64,000 bases of DNA from Acidimicrobiales bacterium (GCA_035546775.1 DASZWD010000054.1:34146-98145); one strand, 5' to 3'; shown: positions 44,813 through 53,104, counted from the first letter of the stretch. Numbers and translations are program-made. The notes: generated from the letters alone by a model not told the origin.

Positions 44813-44827
44813 CAATAACGGAGTCAA
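44799..44827 (-). promoter_or_regulatory. Leftward early promoter (near-leaderless)
   Basis: On the minus strand: -35 TTGACT (44827-44822), 17-base spacer, -10 TACGCT (44804-44799). Transcription would start near 44792, with the ATG at 44790. The spacing is ideal. Operator 1 covers the -10. Confidence 0.7.
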
Positions 44828-44834
44828 GAGGAAA

Positions 44835-44850
44835 ATTCAGCGCAGCAACG
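44835..44850. promoter_or_regulatory. Operator copy 2
   Basis: ATTCAGCGCAGCAACG; shares the ATTCAGCG core with copy 1, just upstream of the -35 box. Confidence 0.5.
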
Positions 44851-44879
44851 AAGACTCGCAGGTCAGCCCGACGACACTC

Positions 44880-44954
44880 TTGTAACTACAAATGTGCAGT
44901 TCACGGCCACTACGCTCTAGTTCGCTACAAGGCAGTTGACTACGCTGAATTTCG
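44880..44954. promoter_or_regulatory. Operator copies 3 and 4 and a short dyad, ahead of the repressor gene
   Basis: TTGACTACGCTGAAT at 44936-44950 is copy 1 inverted. ACTACGCT at 44909-44916 is a half copy. TTGTAACTACAA (44880-44891) is a dyad. I cannot assign a clear rightward -10/-35 pair, but these sites lie where the repressor promoter should be. Confidence 0.5.
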
Positions 44955-44976
44955 CCAACAGTGTGCGGGAGTGGCC

Positions 44977-45381
44977 ATGGCAGCGGAGCAAGAGACTTGG
45001 ACGGAGCTCGCTGATCTGATCGATCAACAGATGGCGCAGCTCGGGTGGTCGCAAACTGACTTGGTTCGTGAGTCGCGAGTCGCGGCGAACACCGTCCGAG
45101 CTCTTCAGCGGGCGGAACGGACGAGCTATCGACCGAACACTCTTCGAGCCGTGTCGCGGGCTCTCGGCTGGTCACCGATGGCGATCGAGGTCTTCGTAGG
45201 AGGAGGCGACCCGCCCTCGATCGGCAAGAAGGCGCTGACCGACGAGCTCGACCGCGCGCACCAAGGCCGAGCCCGCCAGGTAAACACGGCGGCGGCACTT
45301 AGCGGCAAGATCGATCGCCTGACACCGGGCCAGCGCGCGACGATCGAGGCGCTTGTCGATCAGCTACTAGGGGAGGACTGA
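44977..45381 (+). CDS. CI-like lysogeny repressor with helix-turn-helix
   Basis: 134 residues. N-terminal HTH: QTDLVRESRVAANTVRALQR. C-terminal helix RATIEALVDQLLGED may dimerise. No LexA-like protease domain is present, so induction must be by another route, perhaps the metallopeptidase two genes on. The ATG at 44977 has GGGAG 7 bases before it. Confidence 0.75.
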   Translation: MAAEQETWTELADLIDQQMAQLGWSQTDLVRESRVAANTVRALQRAERTSYRPNTLRAVSRALGWSPMAIEVFVGGGDPPSIGKKALTDELDRAHQGRARQVNTAAALSGKIDRLTPGQRATIEALVDQLLGED

Positions 45382-45385
45382 TCCG

Positions 45386-45775
45386 ATGACGAACGAGTGG
45401 CTCGACCGCAAGACGACTAAGGGCCGAATCGTGATGGCCGTGAGCGCCTTAATCATCGTGCTGGCGATCGCCGGCCTCGCAGGTGGCAAGAAGAAGCACG
45501 ACGCCGCTTCGTCGGGTTCGACACCACTCACGACGACGCCCGCCGAAGCGAAGGTGACGTGCGCCGAGTTCCCAGCAGCGGACCCGACGATCCGCAACAA
45601 CATTGCCACGGCCTACCTCGACGCCCACGGTTACGCCGTGACGATCACCGGCACCGCGAACTTCCTCGACGACATCGATGCCGACTGCGCGAAGCTTCCG
45701 CCGCACACGCTCGTCACCGACAGCGCTGTCATGAAGTACCTCGTCACGTTGCACGGGTCGCGCTACCGCGGCTGA
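45386..45775 (+). CDS. Lysogenic single-pass membrane protein
   Basis: 129 residues: short cytoplasmic start, membrane helix (RIVMAVSALIIVLAIAGLAG), Lys-rich boundary, Ser/Thr linker and a small external domain with two Cys (VTCAEFPAAD, DADCAKL). It lies in the repressor operon (4 bases after it), so is expressed in the lysogen; a superinfection-exclusion role is possible. Confidence 0.6.
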   Translation: MTNEWLDRKTTKGRIVMAVSALIIVLAIAGLAGGKKKHDAASSGSTPLTTTPAEAKVTCAEFPAADPTIRNNIATAYLDAHGYAVTITGTANFLDDIDADCAKLPPHTLVTDSAVMKYLVTLHGSRYRG

Positions 45776-45791
45776 ACGCGTCACACCCTCG

Positions 45792-46256
45792 GTGCATCAT
45801 CTTGAGGTGGCAGGAGCAGCACGCCGGCACGGCTGGGATCCGTGGCGAGAGCTACGGCAGCGAGATCATCTTGTGCTCGGCATCGAGCAGCTGCCCGACG
45901 TGGTCGGCGGTGGCGTGTACTGGCCGCGCGGCGATCGGGCTGCCGTGCTGATCGACAAGCGGCTGACGCGGCTTGAGCGGCTCGAGGCCGTCGCGCACGA
46001 GCTCGTGCACGACGAGCACGGAGGCGGCTGTGACTGCGAGGGCATGCCCGACACCTGGACGGTCGTGGCCGAGCGCGCCGAGGCCCGGGTGCACAACGAG
46101 GTGGCGCGCCGCCTGGTCCCGCTCGACCAACTCGCCGCGATGCGGGCGATCGCCGAGGTCAATCAGCTCACACTCGACTCCTGGCATGTGGCCGAGCACT
46201 TCGACGTGCCCGAACGCGTCGCCGCCCGCGCGATGCGGCTCCTCGACGTCGACTAA
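45792..46256 (+). CDS. ImmA/IrrE-type metallopeptidase
   Basis: 154 residues. HELVHDEHG carries the zinc HExxH motif (His69, Glu70, His73). In other systems ImmA cleaves an HTH repressor to induce an element; here the repressor is two genes upstream in the same operon, so the same is likely. Start is GTG 45792; another GTG six codons on is possible. Confidence 0.75.
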   Translation: MHHLEVAGAARRHGWDPWRELRQRDHLVLGIEQLPDVVGGGVYWPRGDRAAVLIDKRLTRLERLEAVAHELVHDEHGGGCDCEGMPDTWTVVAERAEARVHNEVARRLVPLDQLAAMRAIAEVNQLTLDSWHVAEHFDVPERVAARAMRLLDVD

Positions 46257-46405
46257 ATCGCCGCTGCGTCAGCGCCGCTGGTGTCGGTGAGGTACTTGCG
46301 CAACGCGAGACGGATGATCGCGGCCATCGGCCGGTCCTCGGCCTCCGAGCAGTCGTTGAGTTCGTCGACGAGGTCCGCGGGAAGTCGGACGAGTTCCCGG
46401 GTCAA
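46253..46405 (-). CDS. Ribbon-helix-helix regulator
   Basis: About 50 residues from TTG 46405: TRELVRLPADLVDELNDCSE then RPMAAIIRLALRKYL, the RHH (CopG/Arc) pattern. Its stop overlaps the convergent ImmA-like gene. It is last in the four-gene accessory block and probably autoregulates it. The start codon is weak; the domain is clear. Confidence 0.6.
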   Translation of the reverse strand: MTRELVRLPADLVDELNDCSEAEDRPMAAIIRLALRKYLTDTSGADAAAI

Positions 46406-46445
46406 GTTTCCGGCGAAATCGCGACGGTGGCGATGGAAGATCGAG

Positions 46446-46805
46446 TCAGGTGAGGATCGTGCTCGCCGTGCGCCACTCGCGGGCCATCTTGCGCGGCTTG
46501 TTGCCGGTCACGAGGCTGTGGGCGACGTTGTCCGGCTGCGGGTCGTGAGCAACTACTTGGCCGTGGGTATGGCGGGCGTATCCCGCTGAGAACTGCGCGA
46601 CAGCTACGCCCCCGGCGTCGCGATGCATCGTTTCGTGGTAGTCGCCGGACTGGACGAGGCGGGCGGCGTCGACGGACATCGATGGGTCGATGAAAGCGGC
46701 GCTGCTGGGCCCATACACGCCGTCGGTGTCGGGGATCCAGTGATCGGAGTGGATCCGACGCCAGAGCAGGTCGTCGTCGTCGATCGGTTCGACCGGGCTA
46801 GGCAC
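46446..46805 (-). CDS. Accessory protein with DDLLWRRIH motif
   Basis: 119 residues: DDDDLLWRRIHSDHWIPDTD, then DPSMSVDAARL, YARHTHGQVVAHDPQPDNVA and a basic C-terminus. Several conserved-looking His and Asp residues are spaced as in a metal site, but I do not recognise the family. It overlaps the middle gene of the block by 8 bases. Confidence 0.6.
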   Translation of the reverse strand: MPSPVEPIDDDDLLWRRIHSDHWIPDTDGVYGPSSAAFIDPSMSVDAARLVQSGDYHETMHRDAGGVAVAQFSAGYARHTHGQVVAHDPQPDNVAHSLVTGNKPRKMAREWRTASTILT

Positions 46806-47427
46806 CTTGCGTGAGGAACCTGCGCACTTCGTCGCCGAGCCACCTGGCGTCGTCGTAGGTCGTCACGATGCGCTCGACTTCGGCGCCGCCGACAGCGACA
46901 ACCGCGTGCGCGTGATCGTGTGCCGACACCTCAAGCTCGATCGCGTCGTCGCCGCGAATCCACTCGATCAGAACGCCGCCATCGGCGAGCGGCACGAGAT
47001 TGATGTCCGGGCCGTCATAGTCGAGCTCGTCGACGATCTTGGTGGCGTGCGCGACAGCGTTGATGTGCACGCGCTCCTCGCCGCTGCTGTTCCAATTCGC
47101 TGGGAGGTCAAGAAGGTGTTCGATGCGGTCACGCCACGCCCGCACCCACGGGCGCCGGGTGTGCATCGCGAGCACGAGTTGATCGACAGACTGATGTTCG
47201 TCGATCACCGACATCGTGCTGGGAAGGCGCGACCCACGCATGGTGTAGATCGCCGAGGTGAGCGCATCGCCGCCAGCGGCGTGACCTACGAAGATGGTCG
47301 GTGTCGCGACGACCCATCCGGGCGTTGCGATCTCGAGGCGGTACTCGCTGCTGCGGAAGTGGACGTTACGGGCGCGAGCGAAGTCGAGCCGTACGCCGAG
47401 TTGGTGGGAAGCTGTTTGTGAGGGCAT
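46798..47427 (-). CDS. Accessory protein, unknown, middle gene of block
   Basis: 209 residues from ATG 47427, overlapping the TIGR04255-like stop (ATGA). Mixed alpha/beta, with DLPANWNSSGEERVHINAV (a segment seen in several small unknown proteins) and LADGGVLIEWIRGDDAIELE. No catalytic motif recognised. The ATGA coupling implies it acts with its neighbours. Confidence 0.6.
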   Translation of the reverse strand: MPSQTASHQLGVRLDFARARNVHFRSSEYRLEIATPGWVVATPTIFVGHAAGGDALTSAIYTMRGSRLPSTMSVIDEHQSVDQLVLAMHTRRPWVRAWRDRIEHLLDLPANWNSSGEERVHINAVAHATKIVDELDYDGPDINLVPLADGGVLIEWIRGDDAIELEVSAHDHAHAVVAVGGAEVERIVTTYDDARWLGDEVRRFLTQGA

Positions 47428-48236
47428 CAGGTCTCTCTTCCCCAAGCCTTGTGCATCTTTGGAGTGGTGAACGAAGTGAACCCTCGCACGATCCAATCGT
47501 GTGCGACGTCCAAAAAGTTAGCTAGTTCGCTGGGGTCGGACGTGGAAGGCCAGCCGCGTGCGATGAGGCGGATCAGCGTGGCGTCGGTGTCGGTGTCTCG
47601 GCGGCGTGCTGGCGTCATGTCGATGGTCAGCACACCGAGATCGTCGGGAAGGTCGTATTCGGCGCCAATGCGAAGCGAAGATGGCCGCGGCAGGAAGGCA
47701 TCGCTGTACCGGCCGGACCATGGCGCTACGAGATCTCGGGCGCGTGGCGCGGGGTCGACGGGGTTGACGTAAGTCACTTCGAAAATGTTCGGAACAATCG
47801 GCGCGTTCAGCCCCGCGGCAAGGTCGCACACCTGACTGAAGACGTTGTCCCACGTCGGCCGGATCGAGTCGAATGACGGGTAGCCCTGGGAGTCGTCGAG
47901 CCGGCGCCAGTTCAGCGCGACACGATCGTGTTGAAGCTGGATGAGGTGTACCTCGTCCTCATCCTGCAGCCAGATGCGCGGACCGATCGGCGCGTTACTG
48001 ATCTGTAGCTGCAGTTGCGCCTCGTCGGCGCGGCGAGTGGGCATCGGGCCGAGCGGCGGCTGCTCGGAGACGTTCAGAAACCCTGTGAGGTTCGCTAGCT
48101 CCGTGGCGATGGTGACGAGCTGCATCGTCGTTGGGAGCGGCGCGAACTGCACAGCGATAGCCACCTCGTTGACGGGTGGATCGATGTACGTGGGCTTGGG
48201 CGAGGGCTTCGTCACGTCAATGTGATTTCCACACAT
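47427..48236 (-). CDS. TIGR04255 family protein
   Basis: 269 residues. The opening PPVNEVAIAVQFAPLPT and a central IRPTWDNVFSQVCDLAAGLN fit the TIGR04255 family, which is found scattered in accessory DNA beside another unknown gene. The rest is beta-rich. Its function is unknown; the presence in a prophage accessory slot suggests defence or host-takeover. ATG 48236 may be replaced by a GTG seven codons later. Confidence 0.62.
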   Translation of the reverse strand: MCGNHIDVTKPSPKPTYIDPPVNEVAIAVQFAPLPTTMQLVTIATELANLTGFLNVSEQPPLGPMPTRRADEAQLQLQISNAPIGPRIWLQDEDEVHLIQLQHDRVALNWRRLDDSQGYPSFDSIRPTWDNVFSQVCDLAAGLNAPIVPNIFEVTYVNPVDPAPRARDLVAPWSGRYSDAFLPRPSSLRIGAEYDLPDDLGVLTIDMTPARRRDTDTDATLIRLIARGWPSTSDPSELANFLDVAHDWIVRGFTSFTTPKMHKAWGRET

Positions 48237-48288
48237 TCACCGTACAGGCACACGGCTGCTACTCCGTTGTCACGGCTCGCTGCGGTGG

Positions 48289-49671
48289 TCATCGCCAGAA
48301 GATCTCGACGCGGTCGCGCAGCACTCGGGGCCCGCGCAGGCCCGGGCCGATCACGATCCGGTCGATGAGTGCCGAGAAGATGGCGTGGCGTTGCGGGTCC
48401 GACAGGTCCGGCCACGCGGCGCGCAACGCGCCGGGCCGGCCTCGGAAGGGGATGAGCGCGCCGGCAGCGGTGAGCGTCTCGCCGGCCGCGGCCTGCGCCG
48501 CCTCGAGCCGTTCCTGCACCTTGGCGCGGGCCACCTTCCATTCGCCCATCGAGATCACCCGATCCGCGTACGCCGTGGCGAGCTCGGCGAGCTGCGCCTC
48601 AGCGTCGCGCATGTCCTCGGCGGCAGCGCGCGGCCGCTTCGGCGCATGCGCCGCGAGGTCCGACTTGTCAGTCCACAACAGAACGGCCTCGGTGACGATG
48701 TCGACCACGTCCTCGCGGTTGATCGTCACGCAGCCGGCCTCTGACGCGCCACGACACCGAAGCCGCGACTTTCCCTTGCGCGACTCGCCGGCGTAGAGCG
48801 GCCCGCCGCAGCCGGCACACACGACGATGCCGTTGAGGACGTGCGCCGGGCTCGTGCGCTTCGGCTTCGACTGACGGAAGGCGAGCACGGCGCGGGCGTT
48901 CGCGACGTCGTCCGGCGTGACAATCGCCGGCCACGTGCCCGCGATCAGCTTGCCGCGGTAGGCACGCTGTCCGGCGATCACCGGACGCGTCAGGATCGAC
49001 TGCAGCGTGCCCGACCGGGTCCAAGTCCCGCCGGCGACGGTGGGCACGCCGCGGGCCTGCAGATCACGCGAGAGCGAATACAGCGACTCACCGGCGAGGA
49101 ACCGGCCCATCATCTCCCGAACGATCGCCGCTTCGGCCTCATCGATGACGTAGGAGTACTTGCCGTCGACGCCGGCGACACGCTGATAGCCGAACGGCCG
49201 CGACCCGCCGATGTGCGGCTTGCCGGCCTCGGCGAGCTCCTCGACCTTGCGGCGAATTCGTTCGGACTTGTGCTCCGACTCGCCGCGCGCCACGGCGCCG
49301 ATCACTCGGGCCGTCGTGCGTCCCGCCGGCGTCGACAAGTCATAGTGGCCAGCGGTAACCGTCACCACGGCGCAGCCCGCGGCCTCGATCAGATCGATGA
49401 AGTCCTCGAGCTCGCGAGGGGAGCGATGCAGGCGATCCGGATGCCACGCCACGACACGATCGACCGCGCCCGCCTTGATGTCGTCGAGCATCCGCAGATA
49501 CGCCGGCCGGCGCTTCCCCGAGAACGCCGACACGTCGTTGTCCTCGTAGATCGACACCGGCGACCACCCGTTACTCGAGCACAACTTCTCGCAATCGACC
49601 CGCTGACGCTCGACACCGAGCCTCGCGAGGTCCGCGTCCCGACTGATCCGCACATACACCGCCGTCGCCAT
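48289..49671 (-). CDS. Serine integrase
   Basis: 460 residues. Resolvase domain 1-145 with catalytic Ser10 (YVRISRD) and RLHRSPRELEDF. A recombinase domain follows (about 150-260), then a zinc ribbon (CAGCGGPLYAG...C) near 295-335 and a coiled coil 345-390 ending in a basic tail. Its start lies 31 bases from attR, as usual. It integrates and, with a directionality factor not identified here, excises the prophage. Confidence 0.95.
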   Translation of the reverse strand: MATAVYVRISRDADLARLGVERQRVDCEKLCSSNGWSPVSIYEDNDVSAFSGKRRPAYLRMLDDIKAGAVDRVVAWHPDRLHRSPRELEDFIDLIEAAGCAVVTVTAGHYDLSTPAGRTTARVIGAVARGESEHKSERIRRKVEELAEAGKPHIGGSRPFGYQRVAGVDGKYSYVIDEAEAAIVREMMGRFLAGESLYSLSRDLQARGVPTVAGGTWTRSGTLQSILTRPVIAGQRAYRGKLIAGTWPAIVTPDDVANARAVLAFRQSKPKRTSPAHVLNGIVVCAGCGGPLYAGESRKGKSRLRCRGASEAGCVTINREDVVDIVTEAVLLWTDKSDLAAHAPKRPRAAAEDMRDAEAQLAELATAYADRVISMGEWKVARAKVQERLEAAQAAAGETLTAAGALIPFRGRPGALRAAWPDLSDPQRHAIFSALIDRIVIGPGLRGPRVLRDRVEIFWR

Positions 49672-49691
49672 GCCGAAGTACGGTACTTAGA

Positions 49692-49713
49692 CGGTGTAGC
49701 GGGCCTGTCGCGG
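49692..49713. other. attR: right prophage-host junction
   Basis: Phage sequence ends GGTGTAGC; host resumes at GG then CCTGTCGCGG. The crossover GG is 49702-49703. Around the rebuilt attB, GxGGCAxC half-sites lie at the same distance (17 bases) from GG on both sides. Confidence 0.8.
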
Positions 49714-51690
49714 CTGCCGCACTGTGTTGGCGCGGTCAGCGACCGCGACGCGACCGAAGTCGATCGCGCCATCGCGGCTATCGGCCGGGAGCTGGCACGT
49801 CGCGACGACGCATTTGCCGCTGCGGGTGCCACCGATCGCGACGACTTCGTCGCCAAGACCGGCGCGGTCATGCCGCACCTTGTCGTGATCGCCGACGAGT
49901 TCGGGCAGTTCCGGAGGGAGGACGGTACGGGCACGCGGGTCGCCGCGCTGTTGCGGATCGCGGCGCAAGGTCGGTCCAAGGGGGTGCACCTCGTGCTCGC
50001 CACCCAATCGCCGAGCATCGACGTCACTGCCGACATCCGCCAGAACGTCGGCGTGCGCTTGTGCTTGCGCGTCGCTGAGCCAGCCGAGAGCGTTGCCGTG
50101 CTGGGCACGACCGACGCCCTGGCGCTGGCCCAGCCGGGCCGCGTCGTGCTCGCCGACGGCGAGCGCACGCGCATCGCCCAAGTGGCGCTCAGCCGCGGCC
50201 CGGTCCTGATCAACGACGCGGCGGACCATCCGGTGGTCGTGCGTGACCTCGTCGACGTGGCCGCCGGCCGCGCTGCTCCGAGCCCGGCGTTGCCGACGGA
50301 GCTGTTCGACGCCATCGTCGATGCGATCACGATCGCGGCGACCACCGAGGGTCTCACCGCCTCTCCGTTACTCGGAGCACCGTTGCCGGCGTTGGTCGAG
50401 CGCGCCGACCTCGCCGGCGCCGATCGTTCCTGGGCCGTGGGCGGGTACGTCGTCGCCCAGCGCGATCGTCCGGGCGTGCCCGCACCGGCGCCCGTCGTAT
50501 TCGACCCGCACCGGCACGGGTCACTCACGATCGTCGGCGGCCCCCGGTCGGGCCGCACGACCACGCTGCTCACGCTCGCCGAAGCGGTACGCGACCAGGC
50601 CGACGCGCAGCATCCGGCCGTCGTGCACGCGGTGGATTGGGCTGGCGGCCTCGGCGTCCTCGCCGGTGCCGCCGCCGACGCCGGCGTGGTGGCCTACCGC
50701 GACTTCGACCATCTGCGCCGCACCCTGACCTGGCTTCAAGGCGAGGGCACTCCCGGGGTCGCCCGGATCGTGCTCATCGACCGCTATGACGCGTTGTTGC
50801 GTGACGTGCGGGACGTCGACGCCATTCTCGCCACCGAACTCGCCGATCTGCTGCAAAGCGGCCCGCGCCGGGGCGTGTTCCCAGCCGTCACCGTCGACCC
50901 CATGTCTCTCGTCGGTGGCGCCGCCCACCTCGGCGGCATGCGCCTGGTGCTGCCCGTCGACGACCCGTCCGTTGCGACCGCCGCCGGCCTGCCCCGCCGC
51001 AGTTTCGCCCTGCCGGGCCGTGCGATCGCGCTGCCCGACGGCGACGACGCGCAGATCGGCGTGCCGCGCCCACCCGCGGCCGGGGCCCAGACCGCGGTCG
51101 GCCACGTCGCTCCGCTGCCGCGCCAGGTCGACGCCGAGGCCTTCGCTGCTCTCACCGGTGAGACCGCGCTCGTGGGCCTCGGCGGTCTCGACGTGCTCGG
51201 ACCCGTCGTCGTGGACTTCGACCGCGCCGGGCCGTGCGTCGTCGTCATCGGTCGCAGCGGGAGCGGGCGTTCGACGGCGTTGGCGACGATCGCCGGCACC
51301 TATGCCGGAAGCCGCCAAGTCGTGCGGGCGACGGCGCACGAGCCGTGGACGCCGGGCGAATCGCCGTCGCTCGTGATCGTCGACGACGCCGCTCGCGCGG
51401 CGTGGGTCGCGGACCCGGACCTGCCGGAAGCCCTGCGCGCCGGGCGCCACGTGCTCGTAGCCGCCTTCGATCAGGCCGACCTTCAATCGCTCAGCTTCGG
51501 CCACTGGCTGGTGCGCCGACCCTGCCCCGGCCTGCTGCTCGCCCTCGACGCCACCACCGACCGGATCGTCGCCGGCGAACGGGTCGGGTTCCACCCGCCC
51601 GCCGAATTGCGCGCCGGTCCGCCCGGGCGCGGCTGGTGGTGCGAACGCGGCCGCGGAATTCCCGTCCAGGTCGCTGACACCACCCGGTAG
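49702..51690 (+). CDS. FHA-FtsK/EccC-like ATPase, 3' part
   Basis: The rest (about 660 codons) of the gene interrupted at 12597. It opens with LSRLPHCVGAVSD in frame with the host, then Walker B HLVVIADEFGQF and LVLATQSPS. A second ATPase domain has GGPRSGRTT and a third GRSGSGRST, both altered in the Walker A as in the second and third domains of EccC. There is no start; a longer open frame (from 48841) runs antisense through the integrase and is not real. This half is likely untranslated in the lysogen. Confidence 0.85.
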   Translation, partial: GLSRLPHCVGAVSDRDATEVDRAIAAIGRELARRDDAFAAAGATDRDDFVAKTGAVMPHLVVIADEFGQFRREDGTGTRVAALLRIAAQGRSKGVHLVLATQSPSIDVTADIRQNVGVRLCLRVAEPAESVAVLGTTDALALAQPGRVVLADGERTRIAQVALSRGPVLINDAADHPVVVRDLVDVAAGRAAPSPALPTELFDAIVDAITIAATTEGLTASPLLGAPLPALVERADLAGADRSWAVGGYVVAQRDRPGVPAPAPVVFDPHRHGSLTIVGGPRSGRTTTLLTLAEAVRDQADAQHPAVVHAVDWAGGLGVLAGAAADAGVVAYRDFDHLRRTLTWLQGEGTPGVARIVLIDRYDALLRDVRDVDAILATELADLLQSGPRRGVFPAVTVDPMSLVGGAAHLGGMRLVLPVDDPSVATAAGLPRRSFALPGRAIALPDGDDAQIGVPRPPAAGAQTAVGHVAPLPRQVDAEAFAALTGETALVGLGGLDVLGPVVVDFDRAGPCVVVIGRSGSGRSTALATIAGTYAGSRQVVRATAHEPWTPGESPSLVIVDDAARAAWVADPDLPEALRAGRHVLVAAFDQADLQSLSFGHWLVRRPCPGLLLALDATTDRIVAGERVGFHPPAELRAGPPGRGWWCERGRGIPVQVADTTR

Positions 51691-51708
51691 CGCGGATACG
51701 TTCCAAGG

Positions 51709-53067
51709 GTGCGGTGGAAGCAGGCGGCGGCAGCGGCTGCGGGGCTGCTTGCTGCCGTCGGGCTGAACGCCCACAAGGCCGCGGCGGACGACGCCGCCGA
51801 CGCCCCGCCCGCCGACACGCCGGCGTCGACCACCACCACGTCGACGACGGTGGCTCCCGTGGAGCCCCCCGAGCAGCACAGCCCGCTCGACGAGCAGCGC
51901 CAGGCCCGCTTCGCCGCGGCCGCGGCGGCCGCGGCCGCGGCGGACCAGATGCCGGCCGGGTCGGGGCCCGTCCACACCGGGCGGCCCAAGCCCGCACCTG
52001 CTCCCACGCCCGCGACGCCCGACCCGGTGGTCACCGCCGGCGACGCGTCGGATTCAGGCTCGCAACTCCTCGCCGACGACCTCGTCGCCCTGGCGCGTCC
52101 TTTCCGAGCGGCAGCCGCCGGCGCGCCCGCTGCGACCGGCGCGCCGCGCCGGCTTATCCCCAGGGCGGCGGCCGACACCGCGCCGGCAACGCCGCTCGAG
52201 GCGACCCCGGCCGACGGCCCGGCGGGCAAGCCGCCGACGCCGGCCAATGCCCCCGGGCTCAACGCCACGGTCGTGGCGACGCCCGCCGTGCCCAAGGCCA
52301 CCCCGCCGGCCGCCGTCGAGCCGCCCACGAGCGACGACGCCTGGTACCCGGCGTGGGTGACAGACGAGGCCGATCAACGGATCGCTGACAGATGGCGCAC
52401 GTCCCCGGTCCGGGGCCCACCGCCGACGGTCGCGACCGCACTCGGTAACGACGCCCGCAACACGACCACGCAGGTTGCGGTTGTCCACGACCAGTCGGGT
52501 CACACCACGGTGTCTGTTTCGTCCCAGACGGCCACGGTCCACAACGTGGGCGTCGCCACAGCGGACAGCTCGGCCGGGGGTGACGCCACGGCGAGGGGCA
52601 ACCGTTCCGCCACCGACATTCTCCAGGTGAGCGTGATCGAGCAGCGGGGGAGTGGGTCGGCAACCGTCGAACAGTCGGCCACCGTCGACAACGTCGGTAC
52701 GGCGAGCGCCACATCGGCTGGCGCTGTCGACGCCGCCGCTTTCGGCAACGACTCGCAGACGAATGTCACCCAGATCGCCGTCGTGTTCGTCGAGGGCTCC
52801 GGTGACGCCCACGTGGCGCAGTCGACCGACATCGACAACGTCGGCGTGGCCACGGCCGAGGGCACCGACCACAGCGCCACGGCGATCGGCAACCAGTCGA
52901 GCACCGGCGTCACCCAGATCGCCGTTGTGCACGTGCGCAACGAGGACGTGAACGTCGGGCAGACCCAGACCACCAGCAACATCGGGATCGCAACCGCCAC
53001 CGGCGGCACGGCGATCGGCAACAGCGCAACAAACACCACGACCCAAGTGGCCAAGGTGAATCGGTAG
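51709..53067 (+). CDS. Exported repeat protein, related to the giant LPXTG protein
   Basis: 452 residues. N-terminal signal peptide (WKQAAAAAAGLLAAVGLNAH) and a Pro/Ala/Thr-rich stalk to about 235. The rest has four imperfect 50-55 residue repeats with GNxSxTxxTQ and NVGVATA motifs. The same motifs build the protein at 54300. It starts 18 bases after the ATPase stop, so the kinase-ATPase-repeat protein set is one operon. No C-terminal anchor is visible, so it is probably secreted. Confidence 0.7.
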   Translation: MRWKQAAAAAAGLLAAVGLNAHKAAADDAADAPPADTPASTTTTSTTVAPVEPPEQHSPLDEQRQARFAAAAAAAAAADQMPAGSGPVHTGRPKPAPAPTPATPDPVVTAGDASDSGSQLLADDLVALARPFRAAAAGAPAATGAPRRLIPRAAADTAPATPLEATPADGPAGKPPTPANAPGLNATVVATPAVPKATPPAAVEPPTSDDAWYPAWVTDEADQRIADRWRTSPVRGPPPTVATALGNDARNTTTQVAVVHDQSGHTTVSVSSQTATVHNVGVATADSSAGGDATARGNRSATDILQVSVIEQRGSGSATVEQSATVDNVGTASATSAGAVDAAAFGNDSQTNVTQIAVVFVEGSGDAHVAQSTDIDNVGVATAEGTDHSATAIGNQSSTGVTQIAVVHVRNEDVNVGQTQTTSNIGIATATGGTAIGNSATNTTTQVAKVNR

Positions 53068-53075
53068 AGCGATTG

Positions 53076-53104
53076 CGGGAGCGGACCAATACGGTCCGCT
53101 CCCG
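53076..53104 (+). terminator. Terminator after the exported repeat protein gene
   Basis: Perfect 12-bp stem CGGGAGCGGACC/GGTCCGCTCCCG with AATAC loop; a short T run follows at some distance. It ends the kinase-ATPase-repeat-protein operon. Confidence 0.75.

Larger units (their letters stand above)
12597..49703. mobile_element. Complete-looking siphovirus-type prophage, about 37.1 kb
   Basis: Bounded by the two halves of one ATPase gene. It carries a serine integrase at the right end, an immunity region, early/replication genes, HNH-terminase-portal-protease-HK97 capsid, head-tail connectors, tail tube, chaperones, tape measure, minor tail proteins, endolysin and holin-like genes. Late genes all read leftward. 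Three genes are visibly broken (endonuclease VII, a HELLH metallopeptidase and a small protein at 36815), so it may be partly decayed, but all the structural genes I recognise look intact. Confidence 0.93.

Noticed and set aside
48841..49701. A 286-codon plus-strand extension in front of the ATPase 3' half
   Set aside because: It is antisense to the serine integrase; only the part from 49702 on resembles FtsK.
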